This document shows, piece by piece, positions 17,322 through 26,302 of a stretch of DNA of 64,000 bases. The translations under genes were made by a program, and so were the position numbers. How positions within the stretch are numbered: position 1 is the stretch's first letter; each line of letters starts with the position of its first letter. Under the pieces are notes generated by a model, which saw nothing but the letters and a program-made list of their open reading frames with translations, did no database searches and was not told where the DNA came from. The stretch lies in assembly GCA_035450685.1 (NCBI GenBank), contig DAOTNF010000001.1, forward strand, positions 209,102 to 273,101. Reading direction: 5' to 3'. Source of the DNA: Syntrophosphaera sp035450685. GTDB lineage: Bacteria > Cloacimonadota > Cloacimonadia > Cloacimonadales > Cloacimonadaceae.

Positions 17322-18251
17322 ATGCAAGAATCTGCTGTTCTTTTGATTACTTTTAACAGGCTTGACACCACTAAAGAGGTCCTGAAAGCTCTGCAGATAG
17401 TTAAGCCCAAAAGACTGTACGTCTTTTCCGATGGGGCCAGAAGCAAAGAAGAGGAAAAAATCTGCCAGGAAGTGAGGAACCTGGTTGAGTGGATGGTCGA
17501 TTGGGATTGTGACCTAAGGCGCAAGTACATGGATCATAATCTTGGTTGCGGGCCCGGGCCATTCACTGCGATGAATTGGGCAGTAGAAGAGGAGGATCGT
17601 ATCATAATCTTGGAAGACGATTGCGTGCCTTCCCCAGCCTTCTTTCCTTACTGCAACTATCTGCTGGAAAAATATCATGATGATCAAAGGATTTGGTTGA
17701 TCAGTGGCAACAATTATTGTCCAGAATACAAGCTTGACACGGATTACATTTTTACACATTTCGCCCATAGTCAAGGCTGGGCAACTTGGCGTCGCTGCAT
17801 TGAAGACATTGATCTTACAATGCAGAATTGGCCAACTTTTAGAGATAAACGTTTGTTGTTGTCTAGATTACCCTCTCATGAATCCAGGTTCTTTCTGCAA
17901 ATGTACGATTCAGCTTATCGGGACAAATCCAGGCTGGCTCATGTATGGGATGTCCAGGCAGGTTTTCATATTGCTGCCAACGGAGGGTTGGGTATCATGC
18001 CAAGAGCCAATCTTGTAACAAACATCGGTTACATGGGAACCCATAGCAGGGGAGTCTACCATTTTCATAACAGGCCTGTTGATGATAGCTTCAAGATACA
18101 AATTGAACCAAAATTCGTTGTTGCCGATTATATGCACGACAGGTATCATTTTCGTAAACACTGGTGTAGAGTTCCTGTAGTCATGAGGTTACTCAAGAAA
18201 ATGCATAGGTCTGTATTGTCATCGATAAAGAGGTTGAATGACAAAAAATAA
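17322..18251 (+). CDS. Glycosyltransferase of the GNT-I-like (GT-A) type
   Basis: 309 residues. The start AVLLITFNRLDTTKEVLKAL, a middle RRKYMDHNLGCGPGPFTAMNWAV, then RIIILEDDCVPSPAFFPY (acidic metal-binding motif) and HSQGWATWRRC match a GT-A group related to the N-acetylglucosaminyltransferase I family; bacterial copies are often labelled HlpA-like. It should transfer one sugar of the repeat unit. The gene overlaps the following polymerase gene by 14 bases. Donor sugar unknown. Confidence 0.78.
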   Translation: MQESAVLLITFNRLDTTKEVLKALQIVKPKRLYVFSDGARSKEEEKICQEVRNLVEWMVDWDCDLRRKYMDHNLGCGPGPFTAMNWAVEEEDRIIILEDDCVPSPAFFPYCNYLLEKYHDDQRIWLISGNNYCPEYKLDTDYIFTHFAHSQGWATWRRCIEDIDLTMQNWPTFRDKRLLLSRLPSHESRFFLQMYDSAYRDKSRLAHVWDVQAGFHIAANGGLGIMPRANLVTNIGYMGTHSRGVYHFHNRPVDDSFKIQIEPKFVVADYMHDRYHFRKHWCRVPVVMRLLKKMHRSVLSSIKRLNDKK

Positions 18252-19542
18252 GCTTCTTTTATACTTAGCAGCCTTGGTATTGTTGCTTATCATTCTTAGG
18301 CTGGTCCCTGAGAATGTGGATCTAAGGATTGGCCCTGTCAAGGTTTTAAGCTTGGAGTTATGGATAGCCATTTTTGTTATGGTATCATTATCGAATAAGA
18401 CAAGTGCTTTTCTCGGTGCCGATATGCTTTGGGGTTATGTATATGCTGTTGTTGTTTTGGTGTTGGATATTATGGGACACTTGGTTTATTCTTCCAGCGT
18501 ATGGCTATCAGCACAAGTAAGACCATTTCTGTTTGCCCTTATTCTGTTTAACGTTTTCGCTCAGAACCCCGATATAGTGAATAAAAGAAAACTTATGAAC
18601 TTCATTGCCATCATTATTGGGCTATCCTGCTTGATCAATATATATGGCCTGATTCGGTACCCGCTGGCTGTTCGGTATATAGTTGGAGGTGGAGAAGGGG
18701 CTGAGGGAAGGGATTTTTATTCGCGGATTGGAATATCGAATTATGGTTTTTTCTCAGGTCTGCCAATGCTAATCCCCGTCTTATTCTACGCCTACCGTAA
18801 AACAATGTCCGTGGCTTATAAGTGGTTGTATGCAATAATTGTTATACTGATAGTGTGGGCACTTTTTCTCAGTACAATCACAACCCCGATTTTAATAGCT
18901 GTCAGCTCAGCTCTGCTGTCTTTAGTGGGAGTTACGCTCAGAAGACGAATTTACTCAATACTGCTGGTGACGACAATTATATTGCTATCATTCATCATTC
19001 CCCCGCAGCAGGTATTTAACTACTCAATACAGGGTTTGATCAATATAAGTCCTTCGTCAGATGTGCGCCGCAGGCTCAATGACATAAAAATAGCATCTGT
19101 AGAAGGTGTTGAAATCACATCCACAGGAAGAACCGAAACAACCGTTGAGCAAAGGTTACAACGGGTGTTCTGGAATCTTGAAACATTTGCCAGGAACCCT
19201 ATTGTTGGATCATCTAAAACCAATAACCCCGAAGCGTTTCATCTATTCTGGCTGTATTTTTTAGCCTCGCTGGGCTTGTTTGGTTTTCTGCCTTTTCTGT
19301 TTTCGGTTTATTCTCATATCTCCACGGTACGAAAGAGGGTAGATAAGGAGTTCTGGTATTATTACTTGTTATCGTTGTTAGGGTTCATAGTTTCTGGGTT
19401 GTTAAAGAATATAACCGGCTGGTTTATGTATATTGTGCCTTTTTTCATCGTGCCAGGCATGTATTATCTCGTAACCGATATAGCGGAAGATACTAATTCT
19501 GCAGGCCATTCTGGATTACAAACAGAGGAGAAGTCGCTTTGA
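18238..19542 (+). CDS. O-antigen polymerase-like membrane protein (Wzy)
   Basis: 434 residues with about ten to eleven hydrophobic helices and one larger soluble loop (residues about 270-330, with RRRLNDIKIASVEGVEITS and NPIVGSSKTNNPEAFHLF). The late loop with an H near NPEAFHLFWLYFLASLGLFGFLPF resembles the Wzy_C/O-antigen ligase fold. It is the only such protein in the window, so it is the best candidate for the polymerase that joins repeat units in the periplasm. A ligase (WaaL-type) role cannot be excluded. It overlaps the next gene by 4 bases. Confidence 0.78.
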   Translation: MTKNKLLLYLAALVLLLIILRLVPENVDLRIGPVKVLSLELWIAIFVMVSLSNKTSAFLGADMLWGYVYAVVVLVLDIMGHLVYSSSVWLSAQVRPFLFALILFNVFAQNPDIVNKRKLMNFIAIIIGLSCLINIYGLIRYPLAVRYIVGGGEGAEGRDFYSRIGISNYGFFSGLPMLIPVLFYAYRKTMSVAYKWLYAIIVILIVWALFLSTITTPILIAVSSALLSLVGVTLRRRIYSILLVTTIILLSFIIPPQQVFNYSIQGLINISPSSDVRRRLNDIKIASVEGVEITSTGRTETTVEQRLQRVFWNLETFARNPIVGSSKTNNPEAFHLFWLYFLASLGLFGFLPFLFSVYSHISTVRKRVDKEFWYYYLLSLLGFIVSGLLKNITGWFMYIVPFFIVPGMYYLVTDIAEDTNSAGHSGLQTEEKSL

Positions 19543-20858
19543 CCTTATTACGATTGCAGGATTTGTTAAGCGGTAAAACGGTAGCGAGGCACTACTCGTT
19601 GTATAAGCAAACTCAATGGTATTCGGAGGAACAGATTAGGGAGTTCCAGATGCAGAAACTCCTGAGGCTCTTAAACCACTGCTACAATAATGTGCCTTAT
19701 TATCAGCGTATAATGCGGGATTTGTCTTTGCATCCAAATGACTTCAGAACACCTGAGGATATTGTCAGGTTACCTATACTTACCAAAGAGATGGTTATCC
19801 AAAACAGCAAGGAATTGACACCTGATAATATTGAGAATATTAAAGGTGTTAAAAGCAGTTACACAGGTGGCACAACTGGCGGCGCTTTATTAAAGCGTAA
19901 CGATGCTGCAACCCGGAGTTCGATCTGGGGGGCATACTACAGATTCTACGACTGGATGGGGATAAAGAGAAGTGATGGCAAAATTGACTTGATGGCTGGA
20001 TACAGCCTAAATCCAACAAAACTTTCTAAGCGCATCACCAGTTGGTTGATAGACAAGACCTCCAATTCCTATACCTTCGACACTTACGCTCCCATACAAG
20101 AAAACCTGGAACGCTTGAAAGAGCTTCTTGGCAAACGGAAGATCAAACTGCTCCGTAGTTATACGCAATATCTATATACAATTGCAAGTGAATTGCGGCA
20201 GAGAGGATATCGCTACAATGTCAAATCGATAATGACCACGGCGGAACCGCTTTTCCCTGAACACCGGGTGTTGTTTCAGGAGGTTTTTGGTGCAGAAGTT
20301 TTTGACCAGTATGGTTGTGGGGAAATCGGCGGAATAGCTTTTGAATGCGATCACCATGAAGGGCTTCATGTTACTGAGGAGAGGGTTATTTTGGAAACTG
20401 GCGAAACAGGTGAATTGATCATCACGGATCTTGATAACCTGGCTTTGCCTCTGATCAGGTATAGTAACGCCGATGAGGCAGAGGTATGCCAGCATAGATG
20501 TGGTTGCGGTAGAAAGAGTAAATTGATTAAGCAGATCCGGGGCAGGGTGATAGATTATCTCACTGGTCCAGCAGGTCAGACCTTGCATAGTTCCTACCTC
20601 TGGAAGATTATCTACGAAACCAATATTGGCCCCCTGCGCAATTTGGTAAAATTCCAGGCAGTCCAAAATGAGGTGGATAAGATATTACTTAGGATTGTGG
20701 CTCAAAGGTTTACCAAGGAGGAAGAGAATCTGTTAAGCAGGTTACTGAAGGAAAAATTGGGGCCGGTTGACATTGAGTATAAATATGAAGCTAATATAGA
20801 GAATTCATCTTCAGGAAAATACCGGCCTGTAATCAACAATTTGTTGAAGCGTAATTAA
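19539..20858 (+). CDS. PaaK/CapK-like adenylate-forming enzyme (first of pair)
   Basis: 439 residues. The sequence follows phenylacetate-CoA ligase-like proteins: NHCYNNVPYYQRIM at the start, a nucleotide loop SSYTGGTTGG, MTTAEPLFPEHR, DQYGCGEIGGIAFECD, ITDLDNLALPLIRYSNAD, a zinc-type CGCGR and a final GKYRPVI lysine region. CapK-type proteins occur in many capsule loci, but their substrate is not established. They probably activate a carboxylic acid as an acyl-adenylate for attachment to a sugar or carrier. The next gene is a second member, 23 bases downstream. Confidence 0.83.
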   Translation: MTLLRLQDLLSGKTVARHYSLYKQTQWYSEEQIREFQMQKLLRLLNHCYNNVPYYQRIMRDLSLHPNDFRTPEDIVRLPILTKEMVIQNSKELTPDNIENIKGVKSSYTGGTTGGALLKRNDAATRSSIWGAYYRFYDWMGIKRSDGKIDLMAGYSLNPTKLSKRITSWLIDKTSNSYTFDTYAPIQENLERLKELLGKRKIKLLRSYTQYLYTIASELRQRGYRYNVKSIMTTAEPLFPEHRVLFQEVFGAEVFDQYGCGEIGGIAFECDHHEGLHVTEERVILETGETGELIITDLDNLALPLIRYSNADEAEVCQHRCGCGRKSKLIKQIRGRVIDYLTGPAGQTLHSSYLWKIIYETNIGPLRNLVKFQAVQNEVDKILLRIVAQRFTKEEENLLSRLLKEKLGPVDIEYKYEANIENSSSGKYRPVINNLLKRN

Positions 20859-20881
20859 GCTATTAAGGGACTTAATGTGAT

Positions 20882-22222
20882 ATGAATAGAAGCGATCTTA
20901 TTTTTTACTTGCTGGGGAAACGATATAGATTTGACTTGGCTAAAATGGTTCGTTTTGTGACAGCAAGCCAGTATTGGACGGAAGAGCAGATTTACGAGTA
21001 TCAGTTGAGCATGGTTAAAAAAATCATTGAGCATGCTTACAAAAGTGTTCCATACTATTCTGCCTTGATGCGTAAAATGGGTATGAAACCTGAAGATCTA
21101 AAATCGTTGGATGATCTGAAAGCGTTTCCGATACTAAGGAAAGAGACCATTCAAAATGATTTTCAAAGCTTCCTGGCGCGTGGCTACCAAAAATACTACC
21201 CAATTACGCGATCCACTGGTGGCACTACAGGAGTTCCGTTTAAGTATTACAACGATATTGCCAGTTGGGGTCTAAACTGGGCTACCAAAATCCGCACCTT
21301 TAACTGGGGTGGTTACAAGTTAGGACAAGATCGAATTGCGATTTTAAAAGGCGGATCCCTGTCCCGAAAAGGTAAATTCAGTCTGGGGACACGATTCTGG
21401 CGCTACATGCAATTGAATTATACAATCGACATTATGCAGATGTCTGAAGCTGATATTGTCCGCTATTTGGCTGAGATAAGAAAACGGAGTATACGTTTTA
21501 TCCGTGGATATCCTTCAGCGTTATTGACGCTTGCCCGAAGTTTGAACCAACAATCTGAATGCATCCCGATGAAAGGCATTTTTACTACCGCAGAGATGCT
21601 CTATGATGATCATAGAGAGGAGATCCAGAAGGCATTCGGACGCGAAGTAACGGATGCTTATGGCTGTGGCGAGGGGATGGCTGGCGCGAGTCAATGCGAG
21701 GTACATGCAGCTTATCATGTAAACATTGAAACCAGCATTCTGGAAATAATAGGCAAAGATGGTATGTGCTCTCAACCTGGAGAGGAAGGTGAGATTGTAG
21801 TGACATCACTAAATGATTTTGCCATGCCCTTTATTAGATATGCTCCAGGAGACTTGGCGGTTGCGAAAGCAGGGACTTGCAGTTGCGGACGCCAACTGCC
21901 TCTGATCGAGAAAATAAATGGCAGAGCTTCAGATCTGATCAAACTGCCTAATGGCAGAATTCTCAATGGACTGTCAATTCCTTTCGAGGCTTTAACAGAG
22001 AGCTTGCAACAATTTCAACTTGTTCAAGAAGAAGATGACAGGCTGGTTCTCTATGTTGTTCCCAAGGGTTCATTCAACGATGTTGTCCGCGCAAGATTGC
22101 AGAATATTCTGATCAATCTTGCGGGGAGCGGAGTTAGGGTAGAAGTTCAAGCGGTTACGGAAATTAAACAAACGGTAAGTGGCAAACGCCGGTATATTAT
22201 TTCAAGGAAGAAAGATGGCTAA
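20882..22222 (+). CDS. PaaK/CapK-like adenylate-forming enzyme (second of pair)
   Basis: 446 residues, clearly related to the gene before it: IIEHAYKSVPYYSALMRKMG, nucleotide loop TRSTGGTTGVPF, FTTAEMLYDDHR, DAYGCGEGMAGASQCE, VTSLNDFAMPFIRYAPGD, CSCGRQLPLI and a terminal SGKRRYII. All expected adenylation elements are present, so both copies look active. The two differ around the acid-binding pocket (GEIGGIAFE versus GEGMAGASQ), which suggests different acids or a heteromeric enzyme. It overlaps the following glycosyltransferase by 8 bases. Confidence 0.83.
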   Translation: MNRSDLIFYLLGKRYRFDLAKMVRFVTASQYWTEEQIYEYQLSMVKKIIEHAYKSVPYYSALMRKMGMKPEDLKSLDDLKAFPILRKETIQNDFQSFLARGYQKYYPITRSTGGTTGVPFKYYNDIASWGLNWATKIRTFNWGGYKLGQDRIAILKGGSLSRKGKFSLGTRFWRYMQLNYTIDIMQMSEADIVRYLAEIRKRSIRFIRGYPSALLTLARSLNQQSECIPMKGIFTTAEMLYDDHREEIQKAFGREVTDAYGCGEGMAGASQCEVHAAYHVNIETSILEIIGKDGMCSQPGEEGEIVVTSLNDFAMPFIRYAPGDLAVAKAGTCSCGRQLPLIEKINGRASDLIKLPNGRILNGLSIPFEALTESLQQFQLVQEEDDRLVLYVVPKGSFNDVVRARLQNILINLAGSGVRVEVQAVTEIKQTVSGKRRYIISRKKDG

Positions 22223-23276
22223 TGGATTGACCATTGTCTGTACGTGCAGAATGGGGCCAGGAACGCTGGAAGCCAAGCTGATACCTCTTAGCCAGGTTGA
22301 TCGGGTGAAACGCATTTTGGTGCTACGAAAATCACCTGGTCCTGCCATTGCCAAGGTTCATTACCATACTCTGCCATCAATCTGCAGACATTCAATCTTT
22401 AACCTGTTTCTTGCCCCTTTGATACTTATTCGTTTGGGAGTTAAGACCCAAGCGGATTATTATCTTGCCTATCATTATGTGCCACACTTCTTTTTTGCGG
22501 GATTTGCCTCATTGATAACAGGTATTCCCTACATCTTGTGTCAAACCGGGCAGGACGTGCAAAGGCTCGCCTCCAGGGAGTATATGGGTTTCTTGCTAAG
22601 AAGAGTGATTCAACGTGCTAAGCGACTCAATGTACCGGGTTCCCATGCGCTATCCTTCTGGCAATCCAAAGGTTTTTTTAATGTACAGATACTTCACAGC
22701 ACTATTGATACAGGATATTATGTTCCCTCCAACCGTGGACAAGATTATGATTTTATCTACATTGGCCGGTTAGAACGCTATAAAGGAGTTCATGAACTTA
22801 TTAAGGCATTCAGAAAACTTCAAAACGTTTTCCCTGACAGTAGACTCGCGATTGTCGGATATGGTTCTCAAGAGCAGGAGTTAAAGGACTTGGTTTCCTC
22901 ACTGGATTTGCAGGGAAAGGTGGATTTTTGGGGATTCCAACAGAATGTCAGGGATTGGCTGTACAGAGCCAGGATTTTTTTGATGGCCTCGTCAACTGAG
23001 GGATTGCCATGTTCTTTGATGGAGGCTATGAGTTGTGGTTTGATTTGTGTGTGCTCATTGGTTGGGAACATTCCAGATGTTATTGATGAACACACCGGTT
23101 TTGGTTTTGAAGCAGGGGACAATGATTCTTTAACAAGCTTGATGCAGAAAGCCTTGCTGGAAGAGCCAACCCTTGACTCAATGAAAGCAGCAGCCCGTGA
23201 AAGGATAGTATCTGAACACTCTCACAGCTCAGCTGTGCGAAAATGGGGTTTGCTATTTACCAGCCTGGAGCGATGA
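22215..23276 (+). CDS. Family 4 glycosyltransferase (GT-B)
   Basis: About 353 residues from the ATG at 22215, which is behind AAGGAAG; an upstream in-frame start at 22179 lies deep inside the previous gene and is unlikely. The C-terminal domain shows DFIYIGRLERYKGVHELIKAF, LAIVGYGSQEQEL, DFWGFQQNVRDWLY and SSTEGLPCSLMEAMSCGL, with the paired glutamates of retaining GT4 enzymes. It ends directly against the start of the next gene. It should add one sugar of the repeat unit; the donor is unknown. Confidence 0.86.
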   Translation: MANGLTIVCTCRMGPGTLEAKLIPLSQVDRVKRILVLRKSPGPAIAKVHYHTLPSICRHSIFNLFLAPLILIRLGVKTQADYYLAYHYVPHFFFAGFASLITGIPYILCQTGQDVQRLASREYMGFLLRRVIQRAKRLNVPGSHALSFWQSKGFFNVQILHSTIDTGYYVPSNRGQDYDFIYIGRLERYKGVHELIKAFRKLQNVFPDSRLAIVGYGSQEQELKDLVSSLDLQGKVDFWGFQQNVRDWLYRARIFLMASSTEGLPCSLMEAMSCGLICVCSLVGNIPDVIDEHTGFGFEAGDNDSLTSLMQKALLEEPTLDSMKAAARERIVSEHSHSSAVRKWGLLFTSLER

Positions 23277-23753
23277 GTGGCAAGAAAAAGGAAATTTTCC
23301 AAGATAATAAAAGGTTTATGGGTCAGATTCCTGCATCATTTGGCGAGACACTGTTTTCCCAGTATGATCAGAGTGTTCTTTCACCGTCTGCGCGGTGTAT
23401 CCATAGGGAAAAACGTGTTAATAGGCCTTGATGTTTTAATAGATGATGATGGCCCTGATAGAGTCCGTATAGAAGACAATGTTTTTATAACTGCTGGTTG
23501 TATGCTGTTAACCCATCAACGTGATATAAAACTGTATAAAAGGGACCATTGGATTGGCGATTTACCTTTTATAACCGGCGATATTCATATTTGCACTGGA
23601 GCCCATATCGGTATTGGCGCCATTATTATGCCAGGGGTTACGATTGGCAGAGGAGCTGTGGTAGGTGCAGGAGCAGTAGTTACCAGGGACGTTCCAGCTT
23701 ATAGCTTGGTAGTGGGAGTCCCGGCAAAAGTGATTAAGGAGTTTGATGTATGA
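23277..23753 (+). CDS. Hexapeptide-repeat acetyltransferase
   Basis: 158 residues starting with GTG at 23277, preceded by GGAG about seven bases away. After a basic amphipathic N-terminus, left-handed beta-helix hexapeptides begin (RGVSIGKNVLIGLDV) and continue to VTIGRGAVVGAGAVVTRDV, ending in VGVPAKVIKEF. This is the maltose/galactoside O-acetyltransferase-like group that acetylates sugar hydroxyls with acetyl-CoA. Placed right after a glycosyltransferase, it probably acetylates the growing repeat unit. It overlaps the lipoprotein gene by 4 bases. Confidence 0.8.
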   Translation: MARKRKFSKIIKGLWVRFLHHLARHCFPSMIRVFFHRLRGVSIGKNVLIGLDVLIDDDGPDRVRIEDNVFITAGCMLLTHQRDIKLYKRDHWIGDLPFITGDIHICTGAHIGIGAIIMPGVTIGRGAVVGAGAVVTRDVPAYSLVVGVPAKVIKEFDV

Positions 23754-25210
23754 TGAAACATCGTGCAGCCTTTCTAAAGGGAGCATTCATCGCGCTCATA
23801 GTGATATTGCTGTTTACTTACTCGTGCAACAGCAATAAACCAAAGCTTTTTAAGATAACTGGCACAGTTACAGGTGAAACTGAGAAAGCTATAGACCCGT
23901 TAGCAAACGTTGAAGTTTTATTGTACAGCATAGCTTCTGAAGATAGTTCAGTGATGAATCTGCATGCGATGCACCCCAGTATTGGGGCTTTGCATGCTAA
24001 GGAAAACTTGTTTGATCACAGACTGGCAACCCCGCAATTGCGAACCAGATCGGATTCAGGTGGTAAGTTTGAATTATCTGGGGTGGAAACGGGTAACTAC
24101 TACGTTGTCGTTTTTACCGAAGGCTGGGGCTTTCGATGCTTACCAGTATCAGTTACTGACTATAATGTTACTAATCTAGGTGTTTTACTTCATCAGGTGG
24201 TTGAACTACCAGCTATCATCAGTTCAGATTACTCACTTCTCGATGAAAGAGTGTATCGTGTCTCTTCTAACCTTGCCTTGCTTGAAAATGCCCGACTTAT
24301 ATGTCATGGTTTCACTACTTTAGTGATGGATCCAGGCACCGAAGCTAATCTTTATGGGAATCTAGTAATGGGTCCAAGTTCATATCTAAGAGTTCTATCG
24401 TCAGACAAATTGTACAGCACGTCAAACTCGGCAGAGCAAATAGAAAGGTATAATCATATCAGTGTCTTTAATAATAATGAGATCGAGCTACAGAATATTA
24501 TTTTATCAGGTGCAACATATGGGCTTAGAATAATCAATTCAGAGAATGTCACGTTAAGTAACTCCTTAATCCAATCTCGCTATTTATCTGTATCTCTGTC
24601 CAATGTTGATAACGCGTCCATTGTTAATTGCACCGTAACTGGTTCCCGTGAAACATCATTAGCAGCTATTTATTGTGAGAACAGCCAGAATATCAACATA
24701 GAAAAAAGCCATATTTATAAAAACATCAAAGGGATTTCAACAGTTAATTGCGGTTCAGTCATGATCAGTGAGAACTATTTTGATTCCAATAGCAGTATAG
24801 ACGTTTCTTTTGGAGAATATAGTACTGGAAGTGTTGTCCACTGCGCTTTTGTTAAATCAAACCTGGCGATATCAAACTACAAAGGACAAATCCAAGCTCA
24901 CTGGAATGATATTGATGCCAATACAGGTATTTATAGTTACCAGTTGCTGGCCTCTTTCTCTGCGAACAACAACAATTTTGACTGTGCAGAATATGCGATA
25001 AAGTCGAGAAGTATTTTTTACAACTCCGAGATCATCCATATGAACGCAAAGCAGAATTATTGGAATACCACTAATATCAGCGAAATAGAAGCGTTGATTT
25101 TTGATCGTAATGATGAGGATACCAACGATGTGAATTACAGCTTGTTAAAATCCGTCGTGGATTTCCAGCCTTTCCGTAGTCAACGAACCAATGCCGGAAT
25201 CTCCGAATAG
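23750..25210 (+). CDS. Lipoprotein with carboxypeptidase-like and right-handed beta-helix domains
   Basis: 486 residues. A basic start, a hydrophobic stretch and LLFTYSC form a lipoprotein signal with cysteine near residue 26. Residues about 35-130 look like a carboxypeptidase regulatory-like/transthyretin-type beta domain (FKITGTVTGET, then GGKFELSGVETGNYYVVV). From about 160 the protein becomes a series of short beta-coils rich in N, S and I (IELQNIILSGATYGLRIIN, NASIVNCTVTGSRE, INIEKSHIYKNIKGIST), the right-handed parallel beta-helix of pectate-lyase-like and NosD-like proteins. Such helices bind or cut polysaccharides. Being encoded inside the biosynthesis operon, it could anchor, trim or help export the polymer. 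That is inference. Confidence 0.75.
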   Translation: MMKHRAAFLKGAFIALIVILLFTYSCNSNKPKLFKITGTVTGETEKAIDPLANVEVLLYSIASEDSSVMNLHAMHPSIGALHAKENLFDHRLATPQLRTRSDSGGKFELSGVETGNYYVVVFTEGWGFRCLPVSVTDYNVTNLGVLLHQVVELPAIISSDYSLLDERVYRVSSNLALLENARLICHGFTTLVMDPGTEANLYGNLVMGPSSYLRVLSSDKLYSTSNSAEQIERYNHISVFNNNEIELQNIILSGATYGLRIINSENVTLSNSLIQSRYLSVSLSNVDNASIVNCTVTGSRETSLAAIYCENSQNINIEKSHIYKNIKGISTVNCGSVMISENYFDSNSSIDVSFGEYSTGSVVHCAFVKSNLAISNYKGQIQAHWNDIDANTGIYSYQLLASFSANNNNFDCAEYAIKSRSIFYNSEIIHMNAKQNYWNTTNISEIEALIFDRNDEDTNDVNYSLLKSVVDFQPFRSQRTNAGISE

Positions 25211-25219
25211 ATTAGATAA

Positions 25220-26302
25220 ATGAATATCCTGATTGACATCAACCATCCAGCCCAAGTTCATTATTTTCGCAATTTGTATCATTTGTTGAAAGGCAAGCAC
25301 ACGGTTATTGTCACATCCAAAGAAGTGCCTATCCAGATCCGGTTATTGAAAGCTTATGATATACCGTATGTTTCCTATGGTAAAAAAAGTGACTCTCTGT
25401 CTGGTAAACTATTTCGACAGGTCAGATATAACATCGAGTGCCATAAGTTGATCCGGGAACATAATATTGATGTTACTCTAGGTTCTTCGGCTTCTAACAT
25501 ATATGCGGCAAAGTTTTCAAAAGCTGTATCTATTGCTACAACAGATAGTGATTTAGCTGTACTTCCTTTATCTGCGAAATTCATGTATCCATTTGCGGAT
25601 TATTTAATGACGCCTGATTCTCTTGCTTTTCAAAAATACAAAAACCAGATATGCTACCCTGGCTACCAAGAACTGGCTTATCTGCACCCGAAAAGATTTA
25701 CACCAGATGTATCTGTTTTGGCTGAATGCGGTCTGGATGAAACTGATAAGTTTTTCATTCTGCGGTTTACAGCTTTCAAAGCCCATCACGACATTGGCAT
25801 GTATGGATTATCCACCGAGCAAAAATGGGAATTGATTAAGCTGTTGGAACAGCATGGGAAAGTTATTATAACTTCAGAAAATCAAGAACCTCAGTTTAAT
25901 AAATACTATCTTCGAACCGATCCGGAAAAGATACACTCGTTGATGTATTATGCCACCATGCTGGTTTGTGACAGCCAAACCATGACCACCGAGGCAGCTG
26001 TTTTGGGAACGCCAGCCATGAGGTGTAATACTTTCGCTGGTAAACTAACGGTGATAGAGGAGATTGAAAAAAAGTATGAGTTGGCTTATAGCTTTCACCC
26101 AAGACAATATAAATGGATGCTCACACGAATTTGCAGTCTATTATCATCTGGAGATGTAAAAAGCGAATGGAAAAATAGACGAGCCAGAATGCTGGCTGAT
26201 AAGATTGATGTGACCAGTTTTTGGTTATGGTTGATTGACAACCATCCTGAATCAGAAAACAAAGTTATCAAAGGGAAAGTTAACTTCGATGAATTCAGGT
26301 GA
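25220..26302 (+). CDS. DUF354 protein, GT-B-like
   Basis: 360 residues. The opening MNILIDINHPAQVHYFRNL is the hallmark of DUF354, a family with a GT-B fold related to UDP-GlcNAc 2-epimerase and MurG but with no settled function. Also visible are GSSASNIYAAKFS, ATTDSDLAVL, MTPDS and SDSQTMTTEAAVLGTPAMR, the last resembling the nucleotide-sugar site of 2-epimerases. It is common in archaeal and bacterial surface-sugar loci. It probably acts as a glycosyltransferase or on a nucleotide sugar. The gene marks the start of a more AT-rich segment (to about 30.3 kb). Confidence 0.82.
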   Translation: MNILIDINHPAQVHYFRNLYHLLKGKHTVIVTSKEVPIQIRLLKAYDIPYVSYGKKSDSLSGKLFRQVRYNIECHKLIREHNIDVTLGSSASNIYAAKFSKAVSIATTDSDLAVLPLSAKFMYPFADYLMTPDSLAFQKYKNQICYPGYQELAYLHPKRFTPDVSVLAECGLDETDKFFILRFTAFKAHHDIGMYGLSTEQKWELIKLLEQHGKVIITSENQEPQFNKYYLRTDPEKIHSLMYYATMLVCDSQTMTTEAAVLGTPAMRCNTFAGKLTVIEEIEKKYELAYSFHPRQYKWMLTRICSLLSSGDVKSEWKNRRARMLADKIDVTSFWLWLIDNHPESENKVIKGKVNFDEFR

